Assembly (NCBI RefSeq): GCF_000003605.2
Contig: NW_003126254.1
Coordinates: 1 to 37,443, forward strand
Length of the DNA: 37,443 nt
Origin: Saccoglossus kowalevskii
Taxonomy: Eukaryota; Hemichordata; Enteropneusta; Harrimaniidae
Direction of reading: 5' to 3'
Shown: one piece after another, positions 12,887-28,358 of the stretch
Layout of the letters: each line of letters opens with the position of its first letter
How positions within the stretch are numbered: the stretch's first letter is position 1
Notes under the pieces: generated by a model
The model's input: the letters and a program-made list of their open reading frames with translations, nothing else
What the model was told of the DNA's origin: nothing
The model's database searches: none
Made by a program: the position numbers and the translations under genes

Positions 12887-15800
12887 TGTTTGAAGTGTAC
12901 AATTTACCTGAATGTCATCAAGGTATTCTCATATAGTTTGTATGTTTTGATTGTTTGAAGTGTACAATTTACCTGAATGTCATCAAGGTATTCTCATATA
13001 GTTTGTATGTTTTGATTGTTTGAAGTGTACAATTTACCTGAATGCCATCAAGGTATTCTCATATAGTTTGTATGTTTTGATTGTTTGAAGTGTACAATTT
13101 ACCTGAATGTCATCAAGGTATTCTCATATAGTTTGTATGTTTTGATTGTTTGAAGTGTACAATTTACCTGAATGTCATCAAGGTATTCTCATATAGTTTG
13201 TATGTTTTGATTGTTTGAAGTGTACAATTTACCTGAATGTCATCAAGGTATTCTCATATAGTTTGTATGTTTGGATTGTTTGAAGTGTACAATTTACCTG
13301 AATGTCATCAAGGTATTCTCATATAGTTTGTATGTTTGGATTGTTTGAAGTGTACAATTTACCTGAATGTCATCAAGGTATTCTCATATAGTTTGTATGT
13401 TTGGATTGTTTGAAGTGTACAATTTACCTGAATGTCATCAAGGTATTCTCATATAGTTTGTATGTTTGGATTGTTTGAAGTGTACAATTTACCTGAATGT
13501 CATCAAGGTATTCTCATATAGTTTGTATGTTTGGATTGTTTGAAGTGTACAATTTACCTGAATGTCATCAAGGTATTCTCATATAGTTTGTATGTTTGGA
13601 TTGTTTGAAGTGTACAATTTACCTGAATGTCATCAAGGTATTCTCATATAGTTTGTATGTTTGGATTGTTTGAAGTGTACAATTTACCTGAATGTCATCA
13701 AGGTATTCTCATATAGTTTGTATGTTTGGATTGTTTGAAGTGTACAATTTACCTGAATGTCATCAAGGTATTCTCATATAGTTTGTATGTTTGGATTGTT
13801 TGAAGTGTACAATTTACCTGAATGTCATCAAGGTATTCTCATATAGTTTGTATGTTTGGATTGTTTGAAGTGTACAATTTACCTGAATGTCATCAAGGTA
13901 TTCTCATATAGTTTGTATGTTTGGATTGTTTGAAGTGTACAATTTACCTGAATGTCATCAAGGTATTCTCATATAGTTTGTATGTTTGGATTGTTTGAAG
14001 TGTACAATTTACCTGAATGTCATCAAGGTATTCTCATATAGTTTGTATGTTTGGATTGTTTGAAGTGTACAATTTACCTGAATGTCATCAAGGTATTCTC
14101 ATATAGTTTGTATGTTTGGATTGTTTGAAGTGTACAATTTACCTGAATGTCATCAAGGTATTCTCATATAGTTTGTATGTTTGGATTGTTTGAAGTGTAC
14201 AATTTACCTGAATGTCATCAAGGTATTCTCATATAGTTTGTATGTTTTGATTGTTTGAAGTGTACAATTTACCTGAATGTCATCAAGGTATTCTCATATA
14301 GTTTGTATGTTTTGATTGTTTGAAGTGTACAATTTACCTGAATGTCATCAAGGTATTCTCATATAGTTTGTATGTTTGGATTGTTTGAAGTGTACAATTT
14401 ACCTGAATGTCATCAAGGTATTCTCATATAGTTTGTATGTTTTGATTGTTTGAAGTGTACAATTTACCTGAATGTCATCAAGGTATTCTCATATAGTTTG
14501 TATGTTTGGATTGTTTGAAGTGTACAATTTACCTGAATGTCATCAAGGTATTCTCATATACTTTGTATGTTTGGATTGTTTGAAGTGTACAATTTACCTG
14601 AATGTCATCAAGGTATTCTCATATACTTTGTATGTTTTGATTGTTTGAAGTGTACAATTTACCTGAATGTCATCAAGGTATTCTCATATAGTTTGTATGT
14701 TTGGATTGTTTGAAGTGTACAATTTACCTGAATGTCATCAAGGTATTCTCATATAGTTTGTATGTTTGGATTGTTTGAAATGTACAATTTACCTGAATGT
14801 CATCAAGGTATTCTCATATAGTTTGTATGTTTGGATTGTTTGAAGTGTACAATTTACCTGAATGTCATCAAGGTATTCTCATATAGTTTGTATGTTTGGA
14901 TTGTTTGAAGTGTACAATTTACCTGAATGTCATCAAGGTATTCTCATATAGTTTGTATGTTTGGATTGTTTGAAGTGTACAATTTACCTGAATGTCATCA
15001 AGGTATTCTCATATAGTTTGTATGTTTGGATTGTTTGAAGTGTACAATTTACCTGAATGTCATCAAGGTATTCTCATATACTTTGTATGTTTTGATTGTT
15101 TGAAGTGTACAATTTACCTGAATGTCATCAAGGTATTCTCATATAGTTTGTATGTTTTGATTGTTTGAAGTGTACAATTTACCTGAATGTCATCAAGGTA
15201 TTCTCATATAGTTTGTATGTTTTGATTGTTTGAAGTGTACAATTTACCTGAATGTCATCAAGGTATTCTCATATAGTTTGTATGTTTTGATTGTTTGAAG
15301 TGTACAATTTACCTGAATGTCATCAAGGTATTTTCATATAGTTTGTATGTTTTGATTGTTTGAAGTGTACAATTTACCTGAATGTCATCAAGGTATTCTG
15401 ATATAGTTTGTATGTTTTGATTGTTTGAAGTGTACAATTTACCTGAATGTCATCAAGGTATTCTCATATAGTTTGTATGTTTTGATTGTTTGAAGTGTAC
15501 AATTTACCTGAATGTCATCAAGGTATTCTCATATACTTTGTATGTTTTGATTGTTTGAAGTGTACAATTTACCTGAATGTCATCAAGGTATTCTCATATA
15601 GTTTGTATGTTTTGATTGTTTGAAGTGTACAATTTACCTGAATGTCATCAAGGTATTCTCATATAGTTTGTATGTTTTGATTGTTTGAAGTGTACAATTT
15701 ACCTGAATGTCATCAAGGTATTCTGATATAGTTTGTATGTTTTGATTGTTTGAAGTGTACAATTTACCTGAATGTCATCAAGGTATTCTCATATAGTCTG

Positions 15801-17386
15801 TATGTTTTGATTGTTTGAAATGTACAATTTACCTGAATGTCATCAAGGTATTCTCATATAGTTTGTATGTTTTGATTGTTTGAAGTGTACAATTTACCTG
15901 AATGTCATCAAGGTATTCTCATATAGTTTGTATGTTTTGATTGTTTGAAGTGTACAATTTACCTGAATGTCATCAAGGTATTCTCATATACTTTGTATGT
16001 TTTGATTGTTTGAAGTGTACAATTTACCTGAATGTCATCAAGGTATTCTCATATAGTTTGTATGTTTTGATTGTTTGAAGTGTACAATTTACCTGAATGT
16101 CATCAAGGTATTCTCATATAGTTTGTATGTTTTGATTGTTTGAAGTGTACAATTTACCTGAATGTCATCAAGGTATTCTCATATAGTTTGTATGTTTTGA
16201 TTGTTTGAAGTGTACAATTTACCTGAATGTCATCAAGGTATTCTGATATAGTTTGTATGTTTTGATTGTTTGAAGTGTACAATTTACCTGAATGTCATCA
16301 AGGTATTCTCATATAGTTTGTATGTTTTGATTGTTTGAAGTGTACAATTTACCTGAATGTCATCAAGGTATTCTCATATACTTTGTATGTTTTGATTGTT
16401 TGAAGTGTACAATTTACCTGAATGTCATCAAGGTATTCTCATATAGTTTGTATGTTTTGATTGTTTGAAGTGTACAATTTACCTGAATGTCATCAAGGTA
16501 TTCTCATGTAGTTTGTATGTTTTGATTGTTTGAAGTGTACAATTTACCTGAATGTCATCAAGGTATTCTCATATAGTCTGTATGTTTTGATTGTTTGAAG
16601 TGTACAATTTACCTGAATGTCATCAAGGTATTCTCATATAGTTTGTATGTTTTGATTGTTTGAAGTGTACAATTTACCTGAATGTCATCAAGGTATTTCT
16701 CATATACTTTGTATGTTTTGATTGTTTGAAGTGTACAATTTACTGAATGTCATCAAGGTATTCTCATATAGTTTGTATGTTTGGATTGTTTGAAGTGTAC
16801 AATTTACCTGAATGTCATCAAGGTATTCTCATATAGTTTGTATGTTTGGATTGTTTGAAGTGTACAATTTACCTGAATGTCATCAAGGTATTCTCATATA
16901 GTTTGTATGTTTGGATTGTTTGAAGTGTACAATTTACCTGAATGTCATCAAGGTATTCTCATATAGTTTGTATGTTTGGATTGTTTGAAGTGTACAATTT
17001 ACCTGAATGTCATCAAGGTATTCTCATATAGTTTGTATGTTTGGATTGTTTGAAGTGTACAATTTACCTGAATGTCATCAAGGTATTCTCATATAATTTG
17101 TATGTTTGGATTGTTTGAAGTGTACAATTTACCTGAATGTCATCAAGGTATTCTCATATAGTTTGTATGCTTTGATTGTTTGAAGTGTACAATTTACCTG
17201 AATGTCATCAAGGTATTCTCATATAGTTTGTATGTTTTGATTGTTTGAAGTGTACAATTTACCTGAATGTCATCAAGGTATTCTCATATAGTTTGTATGT
17301 TTGGATTGTTTGAAGTGTACAATTTACCTGAATGTCATCAAGGTATTCTCATATAGTTTGTATGTTTGGATTGTTTGAAGTGTACA

Positions 17387-17501
17387 ATTTACCTGAATGT
17401 CATCAAGGTATTCTCATATAGTTTGTATGTTTTCATTGTTTGCTGAATGTCATCAAGGTATTCTCATATAGTTTGTATGTTTGGATTGTTTGAAGTGTAC
17501 A
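17387..17501. repeat. Two units with a 15-bp deletion (115 bp), copy 1
   Basis: The 15 bp AAGTGTACAATTTAC across the unit junction are missing, giving TTTGCTGAATG (junction near 17442). The preceding half carries C48 (TTTTCATTG). The same deletion with the same linked C48 occurs at four other places. Confidence 0.9.
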
Positions 17502-18086
17502 ATTTACCTGAATGTCATCAAGGTATTCTCATATAGTTTGTATGTTTTGATTGTTTGAAGTGTACAATTTACCTGAATGTCATCAAGGTATTCTCATATA
17601 CTTTGTATGTTTGGATTGTTTGAAGTGTACAATTTACCTGAATGTCATCAAGGTATTCTCATATAGTTTGTATGTTTGGATTGTTTGAAGTGTACAATTT
17701 ACCTGAATGTCATCAAGGTATTCTCATATAGTTTGTATGTTTGGATTGTTTGAAGTGTACAATTTACCTGAATGTCATCAAGGTATTCTCATATACTTTG
17801 TATGTTTGGATTGTTTGAAGTGTACAATTTACCTGAATGTCATCAAGGTATTCTCATATAGTTTGTATGTTTGGATTGTTTGAAGTGTACAATTTACCTG
17901 AATGTCATCAAGGTATTCTCATATACTTTGTATGTTTGGATTGTTTGAAGTGTACAATTTACCTGAATGTCATCAAGGTATTCTCATATAGTTTGTATGT
18001 TTGGATTGTTTGAAGTGTACAATTTACCTGAATGTCATCAAGGTATTCTCATATAGTTTGTATGTTTGGATTGTTTGAAGTGTACA

Positions 18087-18201
18087 ATTTACCTGAATGT
18101 CATCAAGGTATTCTCATTAAGTTTGTATGTTTTCATTGTTTGCTGAATGTCATCAAGGTATTCTCATATAGTTTGTATGTTTGGATTGTTTGAAGTGTAC
18201 A
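18087..18201. repeat. Two units with a 15-bp deletion, copy 2
   Basis: Same TTTGCTGAATG junction (near 18142) and linked C48. This copy also has TTAA in place of TATA before GTTTG. Confidence 0.9.
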
Positions 18202-19176
18202 ATTTACCTGAATGTCATCAAGGTATTCTCATATACTTTGTATGTTTGGATTGTTTGAAGTGTACAATTTACCTGAATGTCGTCAAGGTATTCTCATATA
18301 CTTTGTATGTTTGGATTGTTTGAAGTGTACAATTTACCTGAATGTCATCAAGGTATTCTCATATAGTTTGTATGTTTTGATTGTTTGAAGTGTACAATTT
18401 ACCTGAATGTCATCAAGGTATTCTCATATAGTTTGTATGTTTGGATTGTTTGAAGTGTACAATTTACCTGAATGTCATCAAGGTATTCTCATATAGTTTG
18501 TATGTTTGGATTGTTTGAAGTGTACAATTTACCTGAATGTCATCAAGGTATTCTCATATAGTTTGTATGTTTGGATTGTTTGAAGTGTACAATTTACCTG
18601 AATGTCATCAAGGTATTCTCATATACTTTGTATGTTTGGATTGTTTGAAGTGTACAATTTACCTGAATGTCATCAAGGTATTCTCATATACTTTGTATGT
18701 TTGGATTGTTTGAAGTGTACAATTTACCTGAATGTCATCAAGGTATTCTCATATAGTTTGTATGTTTGGATTGTTTGAAGTGTACAATTTACCTGAATGT
18801 CATCAAGGTATTCTCATATAGTTTGTATGTTTTGATTGTTTGAAGTGTACAATTTACCTGAATGTCATCAAAGTATTCTCATATAGTTTGTATGTTTTGA
18901 TTGTTTGAAGTGTACAATTTACCTGAATGTCATCAAGGTATTCTCATATAGTTTGTCTGTTTGGATTGTTTGAAGTGTACAATTTACCTGAATGTCATCA
19001 AGGTATTCTCATATACTTTGTATGTTTGGATTGTTTGAAGTGTACAATTTACCTGAATGTCATCAAGGTATTCTCATATAGTTTGTATGTTTTGATTGTT
19101 TGAAGTGTACAATTTACCTGAATGTCATCAAGGTATTCTCATATAGTTTGTATGTTTTGATTGTTTGAAGTGTACA

Positions 19177-19291
19177 ATTTACCTGAATGTCATCAAGGTA
19201 TTCTCATATAGTTTGTATGTTTTCATTGTTTGCTGAATGTCATCAAGGTATTCTCATATAGTTTGTATGTTTTGATTGTTTGAAGTGTACA
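19177..19291. repeat. Two units with a 15-bp deletion, copy 3
   Basis: Same junction (near 19232) and linked C48. Confidence 0.9.
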
Positions 19292-22200
19292 ATTTACCTG
19301 AATGTCATCAAGGTATTCTCATATAGTTTGTATGTTTTGATTGTTTGAAGTGTACAATTTACCTGAATGTCATCAAGGCATTCTCATATACTTTGTATGT
19401 TTGGATTGTTTGAAGTGTACAATTTACCTGAATGTCATCAAGGTATTCTCATATAGTTTGTATGTTTGGATTGTTTGAAGTGTACAATTTACCTGAATGT
19501 CATCAAGGTATTCTCATATAGTTTGTATGTTTGGATTGTTTGAAGTGTACAATTTACCTGAATGTCATCAAGGTATTCTCATATAGTTTGTATGTTTTGA
19601 TTGTTTGAAGTGTACAATTTACCTGAATGTCATCAAGGTATTCTCATATAGTTTGTATGTTTTGATTGTTTGAAGTGTACAATTTACCTGAATGTCATCA
19701 AGGTATTCTCATATAGTTTGTATGTTTTGATTGTTTGAAGTGTACAATTTACCTGAATGTCATTAAGGTATTCTCATATAGTTTGTATGTTTGGATTGTT
19801 TGAAGTGTACAATTTACCTGAATGTCATCAAGGTATTCTCATATAGTTTGTATGTTTGGATTGTTTGAAGTGTACAATTTACCTGAATGTCATCAAGGTA
19901 TTCTCATGTAGTTTGTATGTTTGGATTGTTTGAAGTGTACAATTTACCTGAATGTCATCAAGGTATTCTCATATAGTTTGTATGTTTGGATTGTTTGAAG
20001 TGTACAATTTACCTGAATGTCATCAAGGTATTCTCATATAGTTTGTATGTTTGGATTGTTTGAAGTGTACAATTTACCTGAATGTCATCAAGGTATTCTC
20101 ATATAGTTTGTATGTTTGGATTGTTTGAAGTGTACAATTTATTTGAATGTCATCAAGGTATTCTCATATAGTTTGTGTGTTTTGATTGTTTGAAGTGTAC
20201 AATTTACCTGAATGTCATCAAGGTATTCTCATATAGTTTGTATGTTTTGATTGTTTGAAGTGTACAATTTACCTGAATGTCATCAAGGTATTCTCATATA
20301 GTTTGTATGTTTTGATTGTTTGAAGTGTACAATTTACCTGAATGTCATCAAGGTATTCTCATATAGTTTGTATGTTTGGATTGTTTGAAGTGTACAATTT
20401 ACCTGAATGTCATCAAGGTATTCTCATATAGTTTGTATGTTTTGATTGTTTGAAGTGTACAATTTACCTGAATGTCATCAAGGCATTCTCATATAGTTTG
20501 TATGTTTGGATTGTTTGAAGTGTACAATTTACCTGAATGTCATCAAGGTATTCTCATATAGTTTGTATGTTTGGATTGTTTGAAGTGTACAATTTACCTG
20601 AATGTCATCAAAGTATTCTCATATAGTTTGTATGTTTGGATTGTTTGAAGTGTACAATTTACCTGAATGTCATCAAGGTATTCTCATATAGTTTGTATGT
20701 TTTGATTGTTTGAAGTGTACAATTTACCTGAATGTCATCAAGGTATTCTCATATAGTTTGTATGTTTTGATTGTTTGAAGTGTACAATTTACCTGAATGT
20801 CATCAAGGTATTCTCATATAGTTTGTATGTTTGGATTGTTTGAAGTGTACAATTTACCTGAATGTCATCAAGGTATTCTCATATAGTTTGTATGTTTGGA
20901 ATGTTTGAAGTGTACAATTTACCTGAATGTCATCAAGGTATTCTCATATAGTTTGTATGTTTGGATTGTTTGAAGTGTACAATTTACCTGAATGTCATCA
21001 AGGTATTCTCATATAGTTTGTATGTTTTGATTGTTTGAAGTGTACAATTTACCTGAATGTCATCAAGGTATTCTCATATAGTTTGTATGTTTGGATTGTT
21101 TGAAGTGTACAATTTACCTGAATGTCATCAAGGTATTCTCATATAGTTTGTATGTTTGGATTGTTTGAAGTGTACAATTTACCTGAATGTCATCAAGGTA
21201 TTCTCATATAGTTTGTATGTTTTGATTGTTTGAAGTGTACAATTTACCTGAATGTCATCAAGGTATTCTCATATAGTTTGTATGTTTGGATTGTTTGAAG
21301 TGTACAATTTACCTGAATGTCATCAAGGTATTCTCATATAGTTTGTATGTTTGGATTGTTTGAAGTGTACAATTTACCTGAATGTCATCAAGGTATTCTC
21401 ATATAGTTTGTATGTTTGGATTGTTTGAAGTGTACAATTTACCTGAATGTCATCAAGGTATTCTCATATAGTTTGTATGTTTGGATTGTTTGAAGTGTAC
21501 GATTTACCTGAATGTCATCAAGGCATTCTCATATAGTTTGTATGTTTGGATTGTTTGAAGTGTACAATTTACCTGAATGTCATCAAGGTATTCTCATATA
21601 GTTTGTATGTTTGGATTGTTTGAAGTGTACAATTTACCTGAATGTCATCAAGGTATTCTCATATAGTTTGTATGTTTTGATTGTTTGAAGTGTACAATTT
21701 ACCTGAATGTCATCAAGGTATTCTCATATAGTTTGTATGTTTTGATTGTTTGAAGTGTACAATTTACCTGAATGTCATCAAGGTATTCTCATATAGTTTG
21801 TATGTTTGGATTGTTTGAAGTGTACAATTTACCTGAATGTCATCAAGGTATTCTCATATAGTTTGTATGTTTGGATTGTTTGAAGTGTACAATTTACCTG
21901 AATGTCATCAAGGTATTGTCATATAGTTTGTATGTTTTGATTGTTTGAAGTGTACAATTTACCTGAATGTCATCAAGGTATTCTCATATAGTTTGTATGT
22001 TTGGATTGTTTGAAGTGTACAATTTACCTGAATGTCATCAAGGTATTCTCATATAGTTTGTATGTTTGGATTGTTTGAAGTGTACAATTTACCTGAATGT
22101 CATCAAGGTATTCTCATATAGTTTGTATGTTTTGATTGTTTGAAGTGTACAATTTACCTGAATGTCATCAAGGTATTCTCATATAGTTTGTATGTTTTGA

Positions 22201-25200
22201 TTGTTTGAAGTGTACAATTTACCTGAATGCCATCAAGGTATTCTCATATAGTTTGTATGTTTTGATTGTTTGAAGTGTACAATTTACCTGAATGTCATCA
22301 AGGTATTCTCATATAGTTTGTATGTTTTGATTGTTTGAAGTGTACAATTTACCTGAATGTCATCAAGGTATTCTCATATAGTTTGTATGTTTTGATTGTT
22401 TGAAGTGTACAATTTACCTGAATGTCATCAAGGTATTCTCATATAGTTTGTATGTTTGGATTGTTTGAAGTGTACAATTTACCTGAATGTCATCAAGGTA
22501 TTCTCATATAGTTTGTATGTTTTGATTGTTTGAAGTGTACAATTTACCTGAATGTCATCAAGGTATTCTCATATAGTTTGTATGTTTTGATTGTTTGAAG
22601 TGTACAATTTACCTGAATGTCATCAAGGTATTCTCATATAGTTTGTATGTTTGGATTGTTTGAAGTGTACAATTTACCTGAATGTCATCAAGGTATTCTC
22701 ATATAGTTTGTATGTTTGGATTGTTTGAAGTGTACAATTTACCTGAATGTCATCAAGGTATTCTCATATAGTTTGTATGTTTGGATTGTTTGAAGTGTAC
22801 AATTTACCTGAATGTCATCAAGGTATTCTCATATAGTTTGTATGTTTGGATTGTTTGAAGTGTACAATTTACCTGAATGTCATCAAGGTATTCTCATATA
22901 GTTTGTATGTTTGGATTGTTTGAAGTGTACAATTTACCTGAATGTCATCAAGGTATTCTCATATAGTTTGTATGTTTTGATTGTTTGAAGTGTACAATTT
23001 ACCTGAATGTCATCAAGGTATTCTCATATAGTTTGTATGTTTTGATTGTTTGAAGTGTACAATTTACCTGAATGTCATCAAGGTATTCTCATATAGTTTG
23101 TATGTTTGGATTGTTTGAAGTGTACAATTTACCTGAATGTCATCAAGGTATTCTCATATAGTTTGTATGTTTGGATTGTTTGAAGTGTACAATTTACCTG
23201 AATGTCATCAAGGTATTCTCATATACTTTGTATGTTTGGATTGTTTGAAGTGTACAATTTACCTGAATGTCATCAAGGTATTCTCATATAGTTTGTATGT
23301 TTTGATTGTTTGAAGTGTACAATTTACCTGAATGTCATCAAGGTATTCTCATATAGTTTGTATGTTTGGATTGTTTGAAGTGTACAATTTACCTGAATGT
23401 CATCAAGGTATTCTCATATAGTTTGTATGTTTGGATTGTTTGAAGTGTACAATTTACCTGAATGTCATCAAGGTATTCTCATATAGTTTGTATGTTTGGA
23501 TTGTTTGAAGTGTACAATTTACCTGAATGTCATCAAGGTATTCTCATATAGTTTGTATGTTTGGATTGTTTGAAGTGTACAATTTACCTGAATGTCATCA
23601 AGGTATTCTCATATAGTTTGTATGTTTGGATTGTTTGAAGTGTACGATTTACCTGAATGTCATCAAGGCATTCTCATATAGTTTGTATGTTTGGATTGTT
23701 TGAAGTGTACAATTTACCTGAATGTCATCAAGGCATTCTCATATAGTTTGTATGTTTGGATTGCTTGAAGTGTACAATTTACCTGAATGTCATCAAGGTA
23801 TTCTCATATAGTTTGTATGTTTTGATTGTTTGAAGTGTACAATTTACCTGAATGTCATCAAGGTATTCTCATATAGTTTGTATGTTTTGATTGTTTGAAG
23901 TGTACAATTTACCTGAATGCCATCAAGGTATTCTCATATAGTTTGTATGTTTTGATTGTTTGAAGTGTACAATTTACCTGAATGTCATCAAGGTATTCTC
24001 ATATAGTTTGTATGTTTTGATTGTTTGAAGTGTACAATTTACCTGAATGTCATCAAGGTATTCTCATATAGTTTGTATGTTTTGATTGTTTGAAGTGTAC
24101 AATTTACCTGAATGTCATCAAGGTATTCTCATATAGTTTGTATGTTTGGATTGTTTGAAGTGTACAATTTACCTGAATGTCATCAAGGTATTCTCATATA
24201 GTTTGTATGTTTGGATTGTTTGAAGTGTACAATTTACCTGAATGTCATCAAGGTATTCTCATATAGTTTGTATGTTTGGATTGTTTGAAGTGTACAATTT
24301 ACCTGAATGTCATCAAGGTATTCTCATATAGTTTGTATGTTTTGATTGTTTGAAGTGTACAATTTACCTGAATGTCATCAAGGTATTCTCATATACTTTG
24401 TATGTTTGGATTGTTTGAAGTGTACAATTTACCTGAATGTCATCAAGGTATTCTCATATAGTTTGTATGTTTGGATTGTTTGAAGTGTACAATTTACCTG
24501 AATGTCATCAAGGTATTCTCATATAGTTTGTATGTTTTGATTGTTTGAAGTGTACAATTTACCTGAATGTCATCAAAGTATTCTCATATAGTTTGTATGT
24601 TTTGATTGTTTGAAGTGTACAATTTACCTGAATGTCATCAAGGTATTCTCATATAGTTTGTATGTTTTGATTGTTTGAAGTGTACAATTTACCTGAATGT
24701 CATCAAGGTATTCTCATATAGTTTGTATGTTTGGATTGTTTGAAGTGTACAATTTACCTGAATGTCATCAAGGTATTCTCATATACTTTGAATGTTTGGA
24801 TTGTTTGAAGTGTACAATTTACATGAATGTCATCAAGGTATTCTCATATAGTTTGTATGTTTGGATTGTTTGAAGTGTACAATTTACCTGAATGTCATCA
24901 AGGTATTCTCATATAGTTTGTATGTTTTGATTGTTTGAAGTGTACAATTTACCTGAATGTCATCAAGGTATTCTCATATAGTTTGTATGTTTGGATTGTT
25001 TGAAGTGTACAATTTACCTGAATGTCATCAAGGTATTCTCATATAGTTTGTATGTTTGGATTGTTTGAAGTGTACAATTTACCTGAATGTCATCAAGGTA
25101 TTCTCATATAGTTTGTATGTTTTGATTGTTTGAAGTGTACAATTTACCTGAATGTCATCAAGGTATTCTCATATAGTTTGTATGTTTTGATTGTTTGAAG

Positions 25201-25985
25201 TGTACAATTTACCTGAATGCCATCAAGGTATTCTCATATAGTTTGTATGTTTTGATTGTTTGAAGTGTACAATTTACCTGAATGTCATCAAGGTATTCTC
25301 ATATAGTTTGTATGTTTTGATTGTTTGAAGTGTACAATTTACCTGAATGTCATCAAGGTATTCTCATATAGTTTGTATGTTTTGATTGTTTGAAGTGTAC
25401 AATTTACCTGAATGTCATCAAGGTATTCTCATATAGTTTGTATGTTTGGATTGTTTGAAGTGTACAATTTACCTGAATGTCATCAAGGTATTCTCATATA
25501 CTTTGTATGTTTGGATTGTTTGAAGTGTACAATTTACATGAATGTCATCAAGGTATTCTCATATAGTTTGTATGTTTGGATTGTTTGAAGTGTACAATTT
25601 ACCTGAATGTCATCAAGGTATTCTCATATACTTTGTATGTTTGGATTGTTTGAAGTGTACAATTTACCTGAATGTCATCAAGGTATTCTCATATACTTTG
25701 TATGTTTGGATTGTTTGAAGTGTACAATTTACCTGAATGTCATCAAGGTATTCTCATATAGTTTGTATGTTTGGATTGTTTGAAGTGTACAATTTACCTG
25801 AATGTCATCAAGGTTTTCTCATATACTTTGTATGTTTGGATTGTTTGAAGTGTACAATTTACCTGAATGTCGTCAAGGTATTCTCATATACTTTGTATGT
25901 TTGGATTGTTTGAAGTGTACAATTTACCTGAATGTCATGAAGGTATTCTCATATAGTTTGTATGTTTTCATTGTTTGAAGTGTAC

Positions 25986-26099
25986 ATTTACCTGAATGTC
26001 ATCAAGGTATTCTCATATAGTTTGTATGTTTTCATTGTTTGCTGAATGTCATCAAGGTATTCCCATATAGTTTGTATGTTTTGATTGTTGAAGTGTACA
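25986..26099. repeat. Two units with a 15-bp deletion, copy 4
   Basis: Same junction (near 26041) and linked C48. One further base is missing in the second unit (GATTGTTGAAG), and there is a private C (TTCCCATA). Confidence 0.9.
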
Positions 26100-26358
26100 A
26101 TTTACCTGAATGTCATCAAGGTATTCTCATATAGTTTGTATGTTTTGATTGTTTGAAGTGTACAATTTACTGAATGTCATCAAGGTATTCTCATATACTT
26201 TGTATGTTTGGATTGTTTGAAGTGTACAATTTACCTGAATGTCATCAAGGTATTCTCATATAGTTTGTATGTTTTGATTGTTTGAAGTGTACAATTTACC
26301 TGAATGTCATCAAGGTATTCTCATATAGTTTGTATGTTTTCATTGTTTGAAGTGTACA

Positions 26359-26473
26359 ATTTACCTGAATGTCATCAAGGTATTCTCATATAGTTTGTAT
26401 GTTTTCATTGTTTGCTGAATGTCATCAAGGTATTCTCATATAGTTTGTATGTTTTGATTGTTTGAAGTGTACA
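26359..26473. repeat. Two units with a 15-bp deletion, copy 5
   Basis: Same junction (near 26414) and linked C48, 373 bp after copy 4. Confidence 0.9.
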
Positions 26474-28358
26474 ATTTACCTGAATGTCATCAAGGTATTC
26501 TCATATAGTTTGTATGTTTTGATTGTTTGAAGTGTACAATTTACCTGAATGTCATCAAGGCATTCTCATATACTTTGTATGTTTGGATTGTTTGAAGTGT
26601 ACAATTTACCTGAATGTCATCAAGGTATTCTCATATACTTTGTATGTTTGGATTGTTTGAAGTGTACAATTTACCTGAATGTCATCAAGGTATTCTCATA
26701 TAGTTTGTATGTTTGGATTGTTTGAAGTGTACAATTTACCTGAATGTCATCAAGGTTTTCTCATATACTTTGTATGTTTGGATTGTTTGAAGTGTACAAT
26801 TTACCTGAATGTCGTCAAGGTATTCTCATATACTTTGTATGTTTGGATTGTTTGAAGTGTACAATTTACCTGAATGTCATCAAGGTATTCTCATATAGTT
26901 TGTATGTTTTGATTGTTTGAAGTGTACAATTTACCTGAATGTCATCAAGGTATTCTCATATAGTTTGTATGTTTGGATTGTTTGAAGTGTACAATTTACC
27001 TGAATGTCATCAAGGTATTCTCATATAGTTTGTATGTTTGGATTGTTTGAAGTGTACAATTTACCTGAATGTCATCAAGGTATTCTCATATAGTTTGTAT
27101 GTTTGGATTGTTTGAAGTGTACAATTTACCTGAATGTCATCAAGGTATTCTCATATACTTTGTATGTTTGGATTGTTTGAAGTGTACAATTTACCTGAAT
27201 GTCATCAAGGTATTCTCATATACTTTGTATGTTTGGATTGTTTGAAGTGTACAATTTACCTGAATGTCATCAAGGTATTCTCATATAGTTTGTATGTTTG
27301 GATTGTTTGAAGTGTACAATTTACCTGAATGTCATCAAGGTATTCTCATATAGTTTGTATGTTTTGATTGTTTGAAGTGTACAATTTACCTGAATGTCAT
27401 CAAAGTATTCTCATATAGTTTGTATGTTTTGATTGTTTGAAGTGTACAATTTACCTGAATGTTATCAAGGTATTCTCATATAGTTTGTCTGTTTGGATTG
27501 TTTGAAGTGTACAATTTACCTGAATGTCATCAAGGTATTCTCATATACTTTGTATGTTTGGATTGTTTGAAGTGTACAATTTACCTGAATGTCATCAAGG
27601 TATTCTCATATAGTTTGTATGTTTGGATTGTTTGAAGTGTACAATTTACCTGAATGTCATCAAGGTATTCTCATATACTTTGTATATTTGGATTGTTTGA
27701 AGTGTACAATTTACCTGAATGTCATCAAGGTATTCTCATATAGTTTGTATGTTTTGATTGTTTGAAGTGTACAATTTACCTGAATGTCATCAAGGTATTC
27801 TCATATAGTTTGTATGTTTGGATTGTTTGAAGTGTCCAATTTACCTGAATGTCATCAAGGTATTCTCATATACTTTGTATGTTTGGATTGTTTGAAGTGT
27901 ACAATTTACCTGAATGTCATCAAGGTATTCTCATATAGTTTGTATGTTTTGATTGTTTGAAGTGTACAATTTACCTGAATGTCATCAAGGTATTCTCATA
28001 TAGTTTGTATGTTTTGATTGTTTGAAGTGTACAATTTACCTGAATGTCATCAAGGTATTCTCATATAGTTTGTATGTTTGGATTGTTTGAAGTGTACAAT
28101 TTACCTGAATGTCATCAAGGTATTCTCATATAGTTTGTATGTTTGGATTGTTTGAAGTGTACAATTTACCTGAATGTCATCAAGGTATTCTCATATAGTT
28201 TGTATGTTTGGATTGTTTGACGTGTACAATTTACCTGAATGTCATCAAGGTATTCTCATATACTTTGTATGTTTGGATTGTTTGAAGTGTACAATTTACC
28301 TGAATGTCATCAAGGTATTCTCATATAGTTTGTATGTTTTGATTGTTTGAAGTGTACA

